Assembly (NCBI GenBank): GCA_029820875.1
Contig: JALGUK010000146.1
Coordinates: 1 to 5,927, forward strand
DNA length: 5,927 nucleotides
Direction: 5' to 3'
From: Candidatus Zipacnadia bacterium
Lineage (GTDB): Bacteria > Armatimonadota > UBA5377 > JALGUK01
Part shown: piece after piece, positions 5,059-5,927 of the stretch
Numbering within the stretch: position 1 is the stretch's first letter
Layout of the letters: every line of letters begins with the position of its first letter
Program-made: the position numbers and the translations under genes
The notes under the pieces: generated by a model
The model's input: the letters and a program-made list of their open reading frames with translations, nothing else
Told to the model about the DNA's origin: nothing
Databases searched by the model: none

Positions 5059-5927
5059 ATGACCGCTTCTGAAATTCGACGGAGTTTCCTGGACGTAGGC
5101 CGCACGGCGCGTCACCACACGTTCTTTGAGATGCTCGGCAACTTCAGCTTCGGCGATTACTTCAAGCGAGGCGCCATAGAATACGCGTGGGAGTTGTCCA
5201 CGGAGGTGTGGGATCTCCCTCGCGAGGACATCTGGGTAAGCATCTACGAAGAGGATGACGAGGCCGCTGACATCTGGCATGAGGTCACAGGGATACCGCG
5301 GGAGAAGATTATCCGCCTCGGCAAGAAGGACAACTGGTGGCCGCAGGTCCGGTGGGAGGGACCTTGCGGGCCGTGTTCGGAGTTGTACCTGGATATGGGC
5401 CCGGAGGTCGGCTGCGGCCGCCCGGACTGCAGACCCGGCTGTGACTGTGACCGCTTCATGGAGTACTGGAACCTGGTCTTTCAGCAGTTCACCGAGAGCG
5501 AAGACGGAGTTCTCACGCCCCTGCCAGCGCCGGGTATTGACACCGGTATGGGGCTTGAGCGCATCGCGACTCTTATGCAGGGGGTCTCGACGGTTTTTGA
5601 CACCGACGAGCTGCGGCGGATTCTCGATTACGTGATTCAGATGGCCCAGGAGGCTACAAACGGGCGCTACCAGTACTCCGGTGGCAGCGCCGAGACGGAC
5701 GTGGCGGCGCGGATTATCACCGATCACGTCCGTGCGGCGACGTTTCTTATGGCCGACGGTGTCATGCCGAGCAACGAAGGCCGGGGGTATGTCCTGCGTC
5801 GGTTGATTCGCCGTGCGTACCGCTTCGGGAGGCTTATCGGCCTCGTTCAGCCGTTCCTTTATCGCGCCGTCCCGGTTGTAACACGGGTAGTCGTTGCGGA
5901 TTACCCCGAACTGGCGCAGAAGCAGGA
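5059..5927 (+). CDS. alaS: Alanyl-tRNA synthetase, 5' part, with a large in-frame N-terminal deletion; continues past the window
   Basis: AlaRS charges tRNA-Ala with alanine and edits mischarged Ser/Gly. The frame is open from ATG 5059 (GGAGG at 5044-5048, 10 bases upstream) to the window edge, giving 289 codons. Residues 1-12 (MTASEIRRSFLD) are a normal AlaRS start, but residue 13 jumps to VGRTARHHTFFEMLGNFSF, the second half of class II motif 2. Compared with E. coli AlaRS from memory, about residues 15-80 are absent: motif 1, and the first half of motif 2 with its conserved arginine and the GGKHND segment. Everything after is normal: GPCGPCSE (101-108), a cysteine cluster C119, C124, C128, C130 seen in some AlaRS, motif 3 DTGMGLER (161-168) and PSNEGRGYVLRR. 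The junction is at 5094/5095. As read, the adenylation site should not work. It could be a paralogue, a decaying copy or an assembly collapse. Confidence 0.93.
   Translation, partial: MTASEIRRSFLDVGRTARHHTFFEMLGNFSFGDYFKRGAIEYAWELSTEVWDLPREDIWVSIYEEDDEAADIWHEVTGIPREKIIRLGKKDNWWPQVRWEGPCGPCSELYLDMGPEVGCGRPDCRPGCDCDRFMEYWNLVFQQFTESEDGVLTPLPAPGIDTGMGLERIATLMQGVSTVFDTDELRRILDYVIQMAQEATNGRYQYSGGSAETDVAARIITDHVRAATFLMADGVMPSNEGRGYVLRRLIRRAYRFGRLIGLVQPFLYRAVPVVTRVVVADYPELAQKQ

Noticed and set aside
5056..5727. Long open frame (223 codons) on the minus strand opposite alaS
   Set aside because: It lies fully within a clearly conserved alaS frame, resembles no known protein, and such antisense frames are common in GC-rich genes.

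Overview
The window is a compact, single-strand (+) bacterial operon-like region, G+C-rich by eye. It carries five complete genes and the start of a sixth. Four of the five gene junctions are tight or short; three are overlaps (4 bp, 8-17 bp and 4 bp). The content suggests a Gram-positive-type or deep-branching bacterium such as Bacillota, Armatimonadota or a relative. The reasons are a SpoIIA/Rsb-like antagonist / anti-sigma / sigma-B/F-type triad and an AI-2E-family membrane protein gene directly before alaS, an order also found in Bacilli (yrrI-alaS). No rRNA or other taxonomic marker is present, so the lineage is only a guess.

Layout: 1-419 has no convincing gene. It contains a good sigma-70-type promoter with an extended -10 (76-104) and about 300 nt of leader with several possible RNA hairpins. 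Next come rarA (420-1814, AAA+ ATPase of stalled replication forks), a STAS anti-anti-sigma factor (1811-2182), a GHKL anti-sigma kinase (2175-2600), a 110-bp gap, a group 3 sigma factor of the SigB/SigF/SigG type (2711-3529, TTG start), an AI-2E/PerM-family membrane protein (3526-4974), an 84-bp gap with a small repeat and a hairpin, and alaS (5059 to the window end).

The three regulatory genes make a textbook partner-switching module. The kinase would hold the sigma factor and phosphorylate the STAS protein; the dephosphorylated STAS protein would bind the kinase and free the sigma factor. The phosphatase that senses the signal is not in the window. The module lies between housekeeping genes and overlaps both rarA and the membrane protein gene, so some co-expression is likely.

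The strongest anomaly is in alaS. The reading frame goes straight from the first dozen residues of an alanyl-tRNA synthetase to the second half of class II motif 2. About 66 residues, including motif 1 and the first half of motif 2, are missing without breaking the frame. As read, the enzyme should be inactive. This is either a real in-frame deletion, which would need a second alaS copy, or an assembly or sequence error. I found no clearly new multi-gene system.
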